Program-made: the position numbers and the translations under genes
Shown: piece by piece, positions 37,681-50,700 of the stretch
Layout of the letters: each line of letters begins with the position of its first letter
How positions within the stretch are numbered: the stretch's first letter is position 1
The notes under the pieces: model-generated
Told to the model about the DNA's origin: nothing
What the model saw: only the letters and a program-made list of their open reading frames with translations
The model's database searches: none
From: Rhodocollybia butyracea
Lineage: Eukaryota; Basidiomycota; Agaricomycetes; Agaricales; Omphalotaceae
Direction of reading: 5' to 3'
DNA length: 64,000 nucleotides
NCBI GenBank assembly: GCA_015501585.1
Contig: JADNRY010000181.1
Coordinates: 62,001 to 126,000 of the forward strand

Positions 37681-39977
37681 CTCAACCCAATCTTATTACC
37701 CTATGTTGTTAACATACGTTTGCCGTTCGTCGTTGGGTATCAAGTTCTTACATGTTCTAGAGTTAGAGCTGGTATGAGTTGAAAGTTCAAGCTTCTCCAC
37801 AGATTAAACAGTTGTGTCCTGTCATCTTCAATACTAGTTCACCTGAACCTTTGGGATATCCAAGCGCTTTACCATCATACATGCACCCCATGGTGGGTCG
37901 TGCCTATCTTGGTTTTATTCCTTAGATCCATCCAGGGCGAGATCCAACTTTCAACATTCAATTCATGGAAATGGGACGGATGTACTAGTGGAATGGGCTA
38001 AATGTCTCTGCAACGGACTCGACCCAGGCCTCCCCGCAATTGGCAGCCCTGCACTAACGTAATCCTCACATATCTGAAAGGCTGTCGTTCAGTCCCGACA
38101 GAACACTAATGAAAGGATGCACGCGTTGACAGGACCACATTATATTCTAGAGGCGAAGCTAGGCTTCAGGCAACAGGAGAATACGCGATGGTAGTAGTCG
38201 TTATACGAGGTTATCTGGGATGGTGGTCTAATGTACGAATCGAAGTATATACGGACAGTGGCAGTGCGAGAGCACGTGTGAGTATGCGCCATACTTACAA
38301 TATCCTGCTTTCATTGCCCTGTGCTTCGCTAACCTGCGATAGCCTTCTTAAGAGTGATGAGGTTTATAGCAGATATATTCTGGTACAGAGAGAGAGTCGT
38401 TAGCTCAAGTAAAGTAATATACAGAGATAAATAGGCTTCAGCATACCTGGTACAGAGAGAGAGTCGTTAGCTCCTCTCTGAACCAGGTTGGTAATACTAT
38501 CTCGATATCTCGATAAGGAAACCCATGTCCTATATCAGTAGATTGTCGGCCTAAGGCGCTAGGTCAGCGTCTAACAAGCCTCGCTTGAGCTCCCCGCTGG
38601 AGACTGACCACATAATTATAGTGACGCTGTTCCGATGTCTACTAGATGTAACCAATGCTAACCGTCTCACCGCGAGTTGTTCGTGTGCATATTGCATAGA
38701 AAGATTATCCCGCGGAGTTAAAAGATTGAATCTTATTTTATCTCGAAGAATCAAAGGTCAAAGCAGGTTTTAGCCTTCCATTTTTGTATCATTTCACTTG
38801 AGTGTAAGAGTTGATCGTTGATCCCCGAGTAGAAGATTATAGTTTTTATAGTTTCATGAACCTGTGTGCTTTCAACCGAATCTAAGTAGTACCCAGATCA
38901 TATGTAATCTTATCTTATCGCATGGGAGAATCAACAAGCGCTTATTGGTTTGTTCGCTTGTTCTCGACTTTCATGTCTACCATTGCTGGTCACGGATCTT
39001 AGTGTTTAATGCTCGTGACTACTGTTTCCAGAAAAAAAGTGCTGCGAGACAGACTTTCACACATCTAATCAACCCATTCAAGGTTCCCGTTTCATAGGTT
39101 GTATTATTGAATATCTGGGCGGTAGTCTTTTTCGTTCGTGAGTCATTTGAGCTGCTGCAAGTATGCAACCTCTTGCCTTATCCTATAGAACTTGGGCGCG
39201 CCGGACTTTGATGACCATGCCAAGCAAGTGCCTCTGAGAAGAAGCGTGGTCTGCCAAGTACAATGGTACGCCCAGGCACAGGAATATCGGACCAATGATT
39301 AATCGATTAAACTACTTGTCTTCCTTCCTCACACGCCTATAAGCAATGTATCGGGTCTATCGGAACTATGCAGAAATGAAAACTTCCTTGTTTCATGTCG
39401 AAATACGAGGATAATGTTAGGAACAGCGTGAATCGAGAGCCTTGAGAGCCTCAGAACGGTACAACAGATTGGGGCTTGCAAAAATCGTTCGACAGGATAT
39501 TTCTCGCTCTAGAAATTTTGTGCGGAGAAGCGTTGATGGGCACACATCGTCGGATCCTAAACGGAGGTGACAGTACTGTTTTGATTGGCCTGAGAGGTGC
39601 CGAATCCGGAAGAGCGAAGAAATATCTTCTTGGCTCGTAGTTTGCCAAGTCTTTACCTTGGTGTGTGTCATTCCTACTCTGTGAAAAAATCTCATAGGTG
39701 CATTCATGAAACATATTTTTTGAACGAATTGACGGAAACGAGCTAATTTGCGACCAATCACTTAGAGCAAAACAGTAAGAATAGGTAACTCACCGTCCTC
39801 GCATTTTTCTCTCATTGTGTTACCTCGTACCCATATCTCATTTGTACCTCCAATGGACTGATGTGCTTTCCTCATGTCCGGATTGAGGATATGCACTTGA
39901 AAAAACTATTTAAGCCGTCCCATTTCTCGAGAGACAGCAGTCATCCCCTCTTGGTTTTTGCACAGTCTAGTCCTACA
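37681..39977. other. intergenic with a 27-bp direct repeat
   Basis: 2.3 kb without a recognisable gene. A 27-bp sequence beginning ctggtacagagagagagtcg occurs identically at 38380-38406 and 38447-38473. The last few hundred bases should contain the laccase promoter. Confidence 0.45.
38380..38473. repeat. 27-bp direct repeat, two perfect copies
   Basis: Copies at 38380-38406 and 38447-38473, spaced 67 bp start to start, both ending gtcgttagctc. Possibly the trace of a local duplication or an excision footprint. Confidence 0.85.
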
Positions 39978-42951
39978 ATGCTTAGTGCCGCACATATCCT
40001 GCTCGCACTCTTCGGTGGGGCATTCGCAGGGGCTCCCCCCGTCTTCCCCGCTGTCACAGACTTGCACATCCGCAATGCGTTTGCTGCGCCTGATGGTTTC
40101 AATCGCTCTTTCGTTACCGCTGAAGGTATTCTGCCCGGCCCTACCATCACGGGTAACAAGGTATGCTCAAGCCCGTGCACGTCTATCAGGGAATACTGCT
40201 AACGCAATGAATTTGGCAGGGCGACACTTTCAAGATTAATTTGATCAATGAACTCAACAACGACACTATGCTGAAGAGTGTCTCTATCGTGCGTATACGC
40301 ATTGTATTCGGTTATATTGTTTTTTCACGCTTCAACTGTGTAGCATTGGCACGGACTCTTCCAGGAGGGTACCAACTGGGCTGACGGGTATGTGAATTCC
40401 GATACCATGCTTTCAATTTCTTACTGATGGTTTTTCCGTAGACCGTATGTAACAAGCCATAATAGTGTTAACTTTCTGCTTACAGCTCGAAACCTAAAGT
40501 GCATTTATAAACCAATGCCCGATCGCAGAAAACAACTCGTTCTTGTACGAATTCACTGTTTCCTGATCAGGCTGGCACTTTCTGGGTGCGCTTTTCCAGC
40601 TTCTCCTCTCTATTCTCAGATTCTGACGATGCCTTAGTATCATTCACATTTAGGTAAATTTATCTCTACGCTGTTTGTGTCCCAGCTTAAGCAACTTTCA
40701 TGGTAGCTACTCAGTACTGTGACCAGTTGAATGGGGCCCTTGTCGTCAAGGATCCGAATGATCCTTTGGGTCATCTCTACGATGTTGATGACGGTCAGTT
40801 CTGCTTTCATCTTCTAAACAGAAGTGTTTCTCAGTTTCCTTCAGGTAGTACTGTTTTGCACGTTGGGCCATTGTACGTCTGTTCCTCGCATTTTTGCACT
40901 CCGCTTTTGATTAAATCCCTTTGCAGGTATCGTGAGGATTATTTCTTCCTTATATATAACCCAATTCGCTCTCTTATAAGCCTCGCTTGTAGACCAAGTT
41001 GCCCCGAAAATTGTCGCTGGTTCTGCGTGAGTGCTTGTCGAAGTTTGTATCTGACGATCTACTTAATTCGATGCTTGTTCCAGGGGTGTGGATGCAGGAC
41101 TCATCAACGGTTTAGGTATGACCTTCTCTTTAACCCTAAAAACACACTCAATATTTTCAAGGACGAAACTGGGCAAACCCAACCAATACTCCCTTGAGCA
41201 TTATCAATGTTCAAGAAGGCTTACGGTGAGGTTCAAACAATTTTATCGCTATTTTCAACACTCAATGTCCTCGAATTCAAGTTATCGCTTCCGTTTCATA
41301 CACAGTGGTTGTGACCAGCCCTTCAACCTCTCGATTGATTTCCATAACTTCCTCGTAAGTAGTATACTTCCTGGAGCGGAACAGAGATTCTAATGGATTC
41401 TAAAGGTTATCGAAGCGGATGGAATTGAACACGAACCCGTTGTAGCAGATTCTATTCAGATCTTCGTTGCTCAGCGATACTCTTTCGTCGTGAGTCCCGC
41501 ATTCCTTTCGGCACAGTCAAGGCCATATTTGACGCTTTTTATCATTCTAGCTTACTGCCAATCAGTCCGTTGATAACTATTGTTCGTATAGTTTCGGTTG
41601 ATCTGGTCTACCTAAACTTATCACTCAATATGATAGGGATCAAATCCAATGACGCTGGTAACTCTGGAGTGCATGGATTTGACAACGGAGTCAACAGTGC
41701 TATCCTTCGGTATAATGGTGCTCCCGACGCTGAGCCTACAAAGAACCAGACAGATATATATCAGAACATGTTGCTTGAAACTAGCCTCCATGTGCGACTT
41801 ATATCTCAATGTTTATCGATATTAACTCACATCAATTACAGCCCTTACAAACGCCCAAGCAGTGAGTATTGTCGGAATCGGTAGTATATTACTCTGAGTG
41901 ACTATCACCACTTGTAGCCTGGCGCACCTACCGTAGATGGCGCAGACCTCAACTTCAACTTGAATTTGCTTTGGGTAAGTAACTCTGAGAGGTTTGGCGC
42001 CTTCCCTCACATTTTTTTGTAGACTATCGGGGACATGGATACCACCAACAACCTAGGAAACTTCTTCTTTATCAACGGTGTTCGATTCATCCCACCTACT
42101 GTCCCAGTCTTGCTTCAAATTATCAGTGGCGCGCGGTCCGCAAGTACGAACCCCCCTTGTTTCTAATCTTCACATGCATATGCTTAAGCTCTCGCTTACA
42201 GCTGAACTCCTTCCCACTGGATCAGTCTACACGTTACCTTTGAACTCGACAATTCAAATTACTTTCAAACACAACGCAAGTAGCTGCACACGGAGGACCG
42301 GTTAGCAAAATTAAAACTCTCGTGCTTCCACCTGCTGATGTGAATTCTAGCATCCATTCCATCTTCACGGAGTACGTCGTTTAATTTACAAATTCACTAT
42401 TTTCCTCACCCCATATAGCATGCCTTTTCAGTAATTCGTTCCGCTGGAAGCGACGTATACAACTTCGAGAACCCTGCACAAAGAGATGTTGTCAGCACGG
42501 GTGGTCCGGACGACAATGTCACAATTCGGTTCTTCACTGATAATGCTGGTCCTTGTGAGTTCAAATTGTGTCCCTTATCTTGAAACCGCCAGTTAATTAA
42601 TGGTCTTCAATTCAGGGTTCTTGCACTGGTAAGTCAAATCACTCCTTGTGATTAAAAGCGCACTAAGTGAAATCTCCCTTGCAGCCACATCGACTGGCAT
42701 TTGGAAGCGTGAGTTGATCGACTTCCAAGTTATTGGTACTACTTACGCTGTTACTATAGCGGTTTTGCAATTGTGTTCGCTGAGGGCCCGGCGGAGACTC
42801 CCGCCAGAAACCCCACCCCTGGTACGATCTGTTAATCCTTATACAGCAGCCGATACTAACAATTTGAACAGAGGATTGGGATCAACTCTGCCCATCTACG
42901 ATTGCGCTGACTCCGGAACAGATCGGTGCTGTAGGAAGACCCAGCACTTAA
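39978..42951 (+). pseudogene. laccase (multicopper oxidase), frameshifted
   Basis: Secreted copper oxidase of phenols, split by many introns. It starts [20 protein letters not shown] (signal peptide). All four copper-binding segments are visible: HWHGLFQEGTNWADG, YHSHLATQYCDQLNG, HPFHLHGHAF and WFLHCHIDWHLEAGF. Between them are IIEADGIEHEP-type and PGAPTVDGADLNFNLNLLW segments. The end reads FAIVFAEGPAETPARNP, EDWD and LTPEQIGAV, with the stop at 42949-42951. A very small exon (acc, 40442-40444) joins DGP in frame. One extra T at about 40561 breaks the frame between FLYEFTV and PDQAGTFW, and the stretch after YDVDD (near 40860) where TVITLADWY is expected reads out of frame. Hence I call it a pseudogene, unless these are sequence errors. 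Confidence 0.8.
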
Positions 42952-45427
42952 GGGGAAGTAGAAATATCGAGACCGTCATATGGATCTTCAGTATTGGCCC
43001 CCTCCCCTTCATTTATATCCTTCTTTATCTCCCTCTGTCTCTCGTATGCTCTGTAGTGCATGCGCGGGCGCGCATAGAAATCTTTGCTTCATATTCATAC
43101 CAAACAAATCTGAATTCGACATGCCTGTTTTCTGGTGTTTAGTCTCCACCTCTTTTCCCTCACACCTGAAGTACAGTGGAAAATCATATAAAATGTATCA
43201 GTAGGCTTATCATGTCAAGCCGGTCAAAGCTGTACATACGAGTCACGGTATAATCGGGCCGAACTTTCGGCGGAGGCGGCACCAAAATACCATATCAAAA
43301 TGCTAGTTGATTTTCAAATTAGATGTGTCTGAAATAAGCCTTTGAAATATATGAGCCTTCACACATTTGAAGTTCTCCTGACCATTTTATGTTATATCAA
43401 TATGTCATAGAAAAAGGAACCATACATACACTATGGTAAACTCTATACATATTTCAACGACAGCCAGTCGACAGCCTTGGCTACATTTACTATTCACGAC
43501 CCGAGCTACAATATTTTCCAGCTATGCTTCCGTCATGGTTCGCGTATTTTGGAATCAAAACGGCTCACGGCTCACTGAGCGGCTTGGGGTCGAAGCATAC
43601 GGAGAAGAGATTTCACCGTAACGTGTTGTCTAGCGCCCTGTCTGAGATCAACACAAAATAGGCTCTGGGACAAACTCTCGGACGGACTCAGGATCATAGT
43701 CTTTCGCGCCAGTCCGTATGAATCCTTAAGTGAGCATGTACAATCCGGCAACATAACCTCTACAATCGAAGGTAAATCTAGCCATCGTGGACAACCCCTA
43801 ATTTTTGATTGTATTCAGATTGTTATTTATATGCACTACTGGAATGTAGATCATAAACAAGAGATTTTGGCATGGTGCTCGCAGGATCCTTCATCTGCTT
43901 ATTGGAGAGCATGTAGAGTTTTCCTCCCTACATAATATAAACAAGGGCAGCCGAAAGTAGCAGAAGATAATTTATGAATCTAACAAGCAAAGAAATAAGA
44001 TTGGCCCACTTACATGCCCACTTCGTTTGCATTCATAGCCACTCGTACTATAGTTGATAAGTCCCTCTCTTCCTGCTTACGACGCTCGATACTCCGGCAC
44101 TTGTGGTTCGTTCTCTCAGACCGGTCTCTCAGGCTATGTCCGGGGCGAATAAACTATGAACGGAAAAAGTATGCAGACCGAAGAGAGCGAAAACCACAGC
44201 ACTCGGAATGAATCTGAAACGAACGGAATATGTTCAGTTCGCCCTCGAAAAGGTGGAGTCCAAGGTGATGTCGGAACTAACAAGGTTCACTTGATAAATA
44301 GCGAAATTAAACTTTAAAGGAGTTTAAGTTAGCAAGTACTTGCATTGATTAGCTTGTGCTCGGATGCCAAGCTGGCATATGCAAGTCCCGAACATGTTAT
44401 AAAATGCAGTCCATCGTAGAATCTTTGGATTGACTTCGACATCGACATGGGTATAGGGGTTTTACTACTAGGGTATTCTCTTCCTGGATGACTGGGCGAT
44501 TCATTTTGGTATCGCGAAAGAATTTGACTCGGATAGACCATACCTATAAAGTAGCACTCTTAATTCACTATCGTCGTGGCGATAACCAGTTAATTACCAA
44601 TATCTCGCTTTGGGCCGTGCAATCCCTCGTCTTGACTAGAGCACCGAGCAGAGGATCTTCATCGATTATATGTGTCAATCCTAAGGTCGAACTCAGAAAC
44701 TTGAAGCCACATTTACCCATGGCCACCAGCTCTAGGATTCCAGTGTAAATACCTATATACAGATCATGAGTGTACGATTGCCCAGGGAGAACGGAGACCT
44801 AGTTCGAGAAGTGCTACTTGATGCGCTTCACCATGATTCTGTATATATATACGAGAAATCTATCATCCCCACCTTCTACTAGTAGTAGTGACTGGCTCTC
44901 AGACTATACTGCCAGTAACTCGCTCAAGCCACGCCGTGGATGATCGTTCGTCGGGACTTTTAATTGGCTACTCAATCACTTAGATTAGATGGGCCTGTTG
45001 AGTCATCGTCGTGGCTCGTTCGATGCATTGGAATAATATTGCATTGTGGCCTCGTCGAGGGCATATTCTAATAATACCTGATTGTTACAGCACCTACTCC
45101 CTCGTATGTACACTTCGCATACTGGAAAACAAAGTAATTTCCGATCCATGAAGTAACCAAGGTTAGGGGCGACAGAGATAGATTCCAGAAAGTGCTAATT
45201 ATATCCTCATGGAGTCGGAGAGGGCCATACTGACGTAGCACTAGAGAATTTGACTTGTGTTCGACGAAAGATGAAGCGGGAGGAGAAAGTGGTATGGAGC
45301 TTGTTCGTAACAACACCAGGTGTACCACGAAACAGAAGGAGAAAGGGGTTCGTAACAATAGTGTGGTACCACCAACCAGTTGACAGTTTTCAGATTTGTA
45401 GCGGCAGCGTGTGTTCCAGGAAGGAGG
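42952..45427. other. gene-poor stretch
   Basis: 2.5 kb downstream of the laccase. Short frames only (for example 44488-44748 plus), with no motif. Small ctagtagtag-type repeats occur near 44878. Confidence 0.35.
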
Positions 45428-45733
45428 TTCAATATTACAACGGCGGTGGATGGTGTTGTCCCTTCATCTTTCTTGCGTTGCATCAAACTATAAGTATCTT
45501 CCTCCGGGAGACAACACCAGTTTTCTAACTCCAAGTGTAATTAGGCGATCAAGAGAGCCGGAGGCATAAGCGGCAAAGGAGGTTTGCTACAATGACGGTG
45601 AATGGGGTGTCCCTTCATCTTCCCTTGTGTTGCATCAAAACTATACCTTCCTGCGGGAGACAATGTCAGTTTCCTAGCTCCAAGTGGAAGTAGACGATCA
45701 AGAGCCGCCGGAAGCATAAGCGGCAAGGAATGA
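45428..45733. repeat. imperfect tandem duplication, about 150-bp unit
   Basis: Two diverged head-to-tail copies (about 45428-45584 and 45585-45733). Shared blocks include tcccttcatcttt/cttcc, gttgcatcaaa, gcgggagacaa/ccgggagacaa, agctccaagtg/aactccaagtg, cgatcaagag, and ggcataagcggcaa/agcataagcggcaa. No coding role is apparent. Confidence 0.8.
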
Positions 45734-46840
45734 GGGCACAAGTAACGCAGATCATTGTATGACATTATTAACAGAAGCTTCGCGAGAGCACAAGTAGCGG
45801 GACAGGCGGTGTTCGGAGGTGTTCATTGCAGTAGCCTCCGCATCAAATTGTCGACAAGAAGGACAAATAGCAGGGATGAACAGGGATGAACGGCTAAACT
45901 CAGCATTCGGTACGTACCCAGTACTCAGCGCAGCGCTCAGATTAGTCTCTGGTTCAAGTCTCTAGTTCATTATAGATCCCGATGTTTCCGTCGTAGACGG
46001 TCGCCGTCCGTGGCGGCAATGAGATCAAGGACAAAACAATGATATACGTACATCAGTAAGTTCAAAGGAAATCTGACCACGGCACTTGAGGAAAATTACC
46101 CGTTTGAGAAGAGAGATTTTAGGTTAGGGGCCTTCGATTCCCATGTTTGACAAGGCCGGTGGAAAGCTTCCGATTCATTGTGAAAGAGCTGAACTCGGAG
46201 CCAAGAAAGTTGCGACGACCCGAGTTTGACTTGAGCGCTACTTGAACGCAATCTCGAGCCAACTGGTTTTCACGAAATTGGCACGGTCCGATGAACCGAT
46301 TTGTTCACCGACGCACGTGATGGCGAAGCAAACTTTCACACGTTTACAATCAAACTCGAGAAGATATCACTGACTTAAGTGCGTTGGAGATAGGCGACTC
46401 GGGAAGCCTGTGATTGGAAGCTAGGAACGATGGTCTTGGGTCAATTCCTGCGCGAGGAGAACGTGGGTGTATGGAGTTGAAGCGCAGTTAAGACAATTAC
46501 TGGGAGAAGCGTACATACTACACCTTTCTGCCTGCCACATTATTTACAATTTTCGCAAGACTTTGCAGATTATCCGGCATTTCCGTCGGTCACGCGAACA
46601 AGAGTGACCGAAGACCGTGCAGATCCCCATACAGCTTCGGAGGTATCCCGTTTCCTGATAACATTTTTTGCTGACAAAGATCGCGTTCTGAAAGGTGACC
46701 GAAGCCGATCTGTCATTACAGTGAGAATCGTTCCCGGCCAGCAGGAACACGCGTAAGCCGACTTACGTTCTTTGCTTTTGTCCCCAGACTCTTCAGTGTC
46801 CAAGTGTAGTGTCTGCCTCTGAGACTAGCTTGCTGCAACA
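45734..46840. other. intergenic, upstream of the MFS transporter
   Basis: 1.1 kb without a recognisable gene, ending in the transporter promoter. Several short minus-strand frames near 46544-46803 lack motifs. Confidence 0.35.
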
Positions 46841-48959
46841 ATGGCCGAATCCTCTCCTACCAAAACTGAAGATGTCGCAGTCGTTCCAGCCACCGCTGCC
46901 GGTATCGACGAAAGCCCTTTACGCCCAGTTCCTAACTGGCGCGCCTGGACTCTGCTTATCGTGTTTTCTATGGCCCAGCTACTTGACCTGTTCAACGTAA
47001 CCGCACCTACCATCGCGTTAACTTCCTTGGGAGTCGATCTGGACATCAACGAGTCTCAACGCCAGTGGGTCATCAACGCATACTCGTTAACGTTCGGGGC
47101 ATTTTTGCTTGCGGTGTGTTGTTTCTCGCATTAAAGAAGCTCAGATAGTTTATTGGAGCATAGGGAGGAAGGTTCTCCGCGATGTTTGGATCCAAAGCTC
47201 TGTTTGTAGTCGGGTTTAGTACCGTAGGAATCTGCTGCATTATTCTCGGGTTCTCAGTAGATGGTCCTATGTTTTTCTTTTTCCGAGCAATTCAAGGCAT
47301 CGGTGGGGATCATGTTAGTACTAGTCGGCAGTGTCCTAAATGATGCCTTTCCAGGTGCTGCAATGACAATTCCCTCTGCACTAACGATGATAACTACCGT
47401 CTTTCCAGATAGAAGCGGACAGAGTCGAGCCCTTGGAATGTATGAACTCCTGTTTTAACTCTTCACAAGGCTCTTATGAAACTCCGCAGATTCGCAGGTT
47501 TCGGTGCAATGGGTAACATTGGTGGACTTATTTTGTAAGTCAATTAGCATTCCCTCGAGTGCTGCCACTGACATCCGAGGAAGGGGTGGAGTTATCTCCC
47601 AGCTGCTCAAGTGGAACTGGATTTTCTGGATTATGTCAATGGTTATCTTACCGCTTGCTTTTTGTGGCATTAATTCTTGCTCCTCCTGCTCCTACTGGAG
47701 GTGATTCTGCGCGAGAACATCTTCGCAAGATGGACTGGCTTGGCCTATTTGGTATCACTGGTATGATTAATCTATCTTTTACTTGTAGCAAGATTTTTGA
47801 ACATTTTTAGCTTCGCTGGTTCTCTTTATCTTTGCTCTGTCAGAAGGTAAGCATAAGTCATGCTTGTGGAGAGTCTGATCTGGAAAGTCTCCCTTCCAGG
47901 AAATAGTCGAGGATGGTTCCTCCGCCATTGTTCTCGCACCCTTGATTATATCTATAATCTTGGTTCCTGTGGTTGGCTACATCGAGACAAAGGTGGCTGC
48001 GCCTCTCATTCCCCCAGTGGTATGGACCCTGCCCGGATTTGTTCCATTATTCTTCATCAGCATGAGGTGCGAGATATTCTTTCCGTGGTCGAAATTTCAA
48101 TCAATGAATATCCTTCCTCAGCGATTACGCCACCATGAACGTCCTCATCTTCCAAGAGTCGCTCGTATTCCAACATGTATGGAATACCTCTGCGCTGAGT
48201 GCGGCACTCCGGATGTACGTGGTTCTCCATATTCTTCTTACTCACTGAATACCTTATAATCATATGATCTTTCTGTTTAACCAGCATCCCAATTGGCATA
48301 ACGGTAAACAAATCTACCACACATAGCGTACGAAGTAATTCTAACTTTTGGTATCTTAGGGCTTCATTGTGACAATGAGTATGGGCTTTATCGTACCCTA
48401 TGTTGCTCCTCGGTGGATTCTGGTCATTGGGGAGATTTTTATGCTGGGGGGCGTATTGCTTGCAGGATTTGGATCCCAGATCGGTGATTACTGGCCAAGA
48501 GTGCTGCCAGCCTTCATCATCGAAGCTCTCGGAATTGCAAGTGTCTTCGTTGCTGCAAAGTACGTGCATCCTCCCTGTACTTGGTAAAAACACAAAACTC
48601 ATTCACAACTTCTGTATTCTTGTATCAGCATTGCCATTCTTCGCACACCACTAGGCAAACCCTCTGTCCATATACACGAAAGTACAGCCCTTATCGGCGC
48701 CATCTTCAACGCAGACCTGCAAATTGGATCCACTATCGGTCTAGCAGTCGCCACGGCAATAACGACGAAAGTGAACGGAACAAACCAGGCTAATTTCGCA
48801 GGGTACAAGGCTAGTTATTGGTTTATAATAGCGGTTTGTGCGCTGGAGGCTGTTTTGGCGCTTGTTGCGTTTAGACCGGTTAAAGAGGCGTATCCTAGTG
48901 AGCTGGTGGATTCGGAGGATGCGGAGAAAACGACCCATGTCGAGACGAGTGCTGCGTAG
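46841..48959 (+). CDS. MFS drug:H+ antiporter, DHA2-like, with a homopolymer frameshift
   Basis: Predicted plasma-membrane exporter with many membrane spans, probably fourteen as in DHA2 pumps. The N-terminus is cytosolic (MAESSPTKTEDVAVVPA). Segments in order: WTLLIVFSMAQLLDLFNVTA, INESQRQWVINAYSLTFGAF, GGRFSAMFGSKALFVVG, FFFFRAIQGIGAAMTIPSAL, then FAGFGAMGNIGGLI and WNWIFWIMSMVILPLAF. Here a run of five T (47659-47663) puts the next part, VALILAPPAPTGG, one base out of frame. The rest is clean: DWLGLFGITASLVLFIFALS, GFVPLFFISMSDYATMNVLI, TMSMGFIVPYVAPRWILVIG and YWFIIAVCALEAVLALVAF, ending ETSAA. Introns are short and the splices consistent. It could export the product of the adjacent biosynthetic genes; this is inferred from position only. 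Confidence 0.88.
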
Positions 48960-49124
48960 GTTTTTGAAGGAGCTTGGACGCTGTTGGTAGTTAGTTTGTT
49001 TTTCTGTCGCTGTTAAGCATATAGATTTAGTAATATGAGATATCTCTTTAATCGACTTGAACGATGAGGTTCGTGTAGAGCAGGTATTATTCATGAAAGT
49101 GTGACTATGTAGTATAAGTACTTG

Positions 49125-50045
49125 AACTTTCAGGCATCAGGTCCTTACAGGCCTTCAGGTCATGATCATGGTACATTTTCGGTTCGCGACTTGGGCGTTT
49201 ACGCCAAGTCCAGTGTTACGTTTTTTGTGCTGTGCTGTAGAAGCAACAGCGAGGACTACGGGGCGATGGACTCGGAAGGTGGAGGAGGCCCTACTACTTG
49301 TCTAAGTGTGATTAGTGGTGGACTTTCGGGCATCAGGTCCATTCTGGTACTTTTTGGTTCGCGAATCGCTTAGTTGTTTAAGCCAAGTCCCAGTGTTACC
49401 TTTTTTGTGCTTTGTGTTGTTACGGATTGGAAGTGACAAGGCAAACTTGGGTACTCTAGGCCAGGTAGCTTCACCGATCACTGCCATATTAGGTCACACC
49501 GCAGACCGGAGCTATAGCTAGTTTCTCCGAGGTGTATAACAGATTAGAAGGTGGTGGCTGGTGCCAATAGGAGATTGGGGGCGGTGAGTATGCCACTCCG
49601 CAGCTCGGGGTTTTTCTCCGAGAGGGAAAAATGAGAATGCGGAGCGACGGACTCGGAAGGAGGGGGCGTGGAGGGACAGCGACGACTCTGAACAAGGTAA
49701 GGATTTTCTGGGGGGCCACTGCTCGCATCTAGTTTGCTCTTTATTGGCTTGAGCGACGACACCGGGAGTGTTTGGTCGGGAATTGATTCGTAATTCAAAG
49801 GTTCGTAGTGCATTAGAGCGCTCAGTGATCATACAAGCCTTTGTAGAATGGAAAATGAATATACAAAGTGACGGACTCGGAAAGAGGATGGGACGACGGT
49901 GACTCTGCACAGGTGTGGGTTTTGGGTGGGTCACTACTATGTACTGTGGGTCCACTCGGATCCTTTATTGGCTTGAGCGATGACAGGAGGGTTTGGTCGG
50001 ATATTGATTCGTAGTTCAAAAGTTTCATAGTGCATTAGTCTAAAA
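49125..50045. repeat. two families of local imperfect duplications
   Basis: Family A: about 49125-49250 and 49319-49430 share ggcatcaggtcc, ggttcgcga, aagccaagtc/cgccaagtcc, cagtgttac and ttttttgtgct. Family B: about 49641-49818 and 49868-50040 share gacggactcgga, ctttattggcttgagcga, gtttggtcgg, attgattcgta and gtgcattag. A gatggactcggaagg piece at 49265 links the two families. No gene was recognised inside. Confidence 0.75.
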
Positions 50046-50142
50046 GTTCGTAGTATATTACAACTACTAGACACGCCAGACTTTGTAATACTTATGCTTG
50101 GTCTGTTCGTCCAAAGCTCCAACTACTTTTTCATGAGGTGAT

Positions 50143-50700
50143 TCAATGTAGTGCTCCTGGTTCTATACACGGAGAAACGCAGTTAATTTAACGTTTAGTT
50201 GTCAGTGTCATTGCAGTGGATCCTTACCCGATACGGTCTGTGCCAGGGTCGTTGAATACACTAAGTACGATCGACAGAGTTAGTAGTGTTGAATGCTAAA
50301 AAGCGTCCAATGCTAATACATACATGGATCCACGATGGTCAGGTATCCCGAGCTCTTTCCCATATATGCGAAAATCCCCTTGCTGTGCTCGGCGTTTGTC
50401 TCAGCGGGGATCCCAAGGGACATCGTCTGTACGAATGACATCTTGTTAGCCAATGTAACTTGAACATTCAAACATACAGCCTTACCAGGTACATGAGAAA
50501 GGCCGGGTCATGGCTACCATTGAAGTAAAAATCTTCGTTGTATTGCAAGTCGATGATCCAGCCTTCGACGTTGTAGAGCGCGTTTGCCCATCTATAAAAA
50601 CAAAAATCAGTATGTAATGAAATCTATGGGTGTAGTGGAGTTTGATATACCTTCTCAAAGGAGGCAATGAATGCCCGACGATCAACCTTTCGACAAGGTC
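50143..50700 (-). CDS. hypothetical protein, multi-exon, 5' end unresolved
   Basis: I do not recognise the family. Exons join cleanly on the minus strand: VVDDLVERLIVGHSLPPLR, then WANALYNVEGWIIDLQYNED, FYFNGSHDPAFLMYL, then TMSLGIPAETNAEHSKGIFA, YMGKSSGYLTIVDP, LYSTTLAQTVS and a short last exon ending GALH with the stop at 50143-50145. Introns are about 50-65 nt with good ends. The first ATG upstream (about 50776, MPIATIITNV) is in another frame by one base, so either another small exon or an indel is missing from the model. The protein is hydrophilic with no visible membrane segment. It sits between the exporter and the alcohol dehydrogenase and may belong to the same cluster. Confidence 0.5.
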
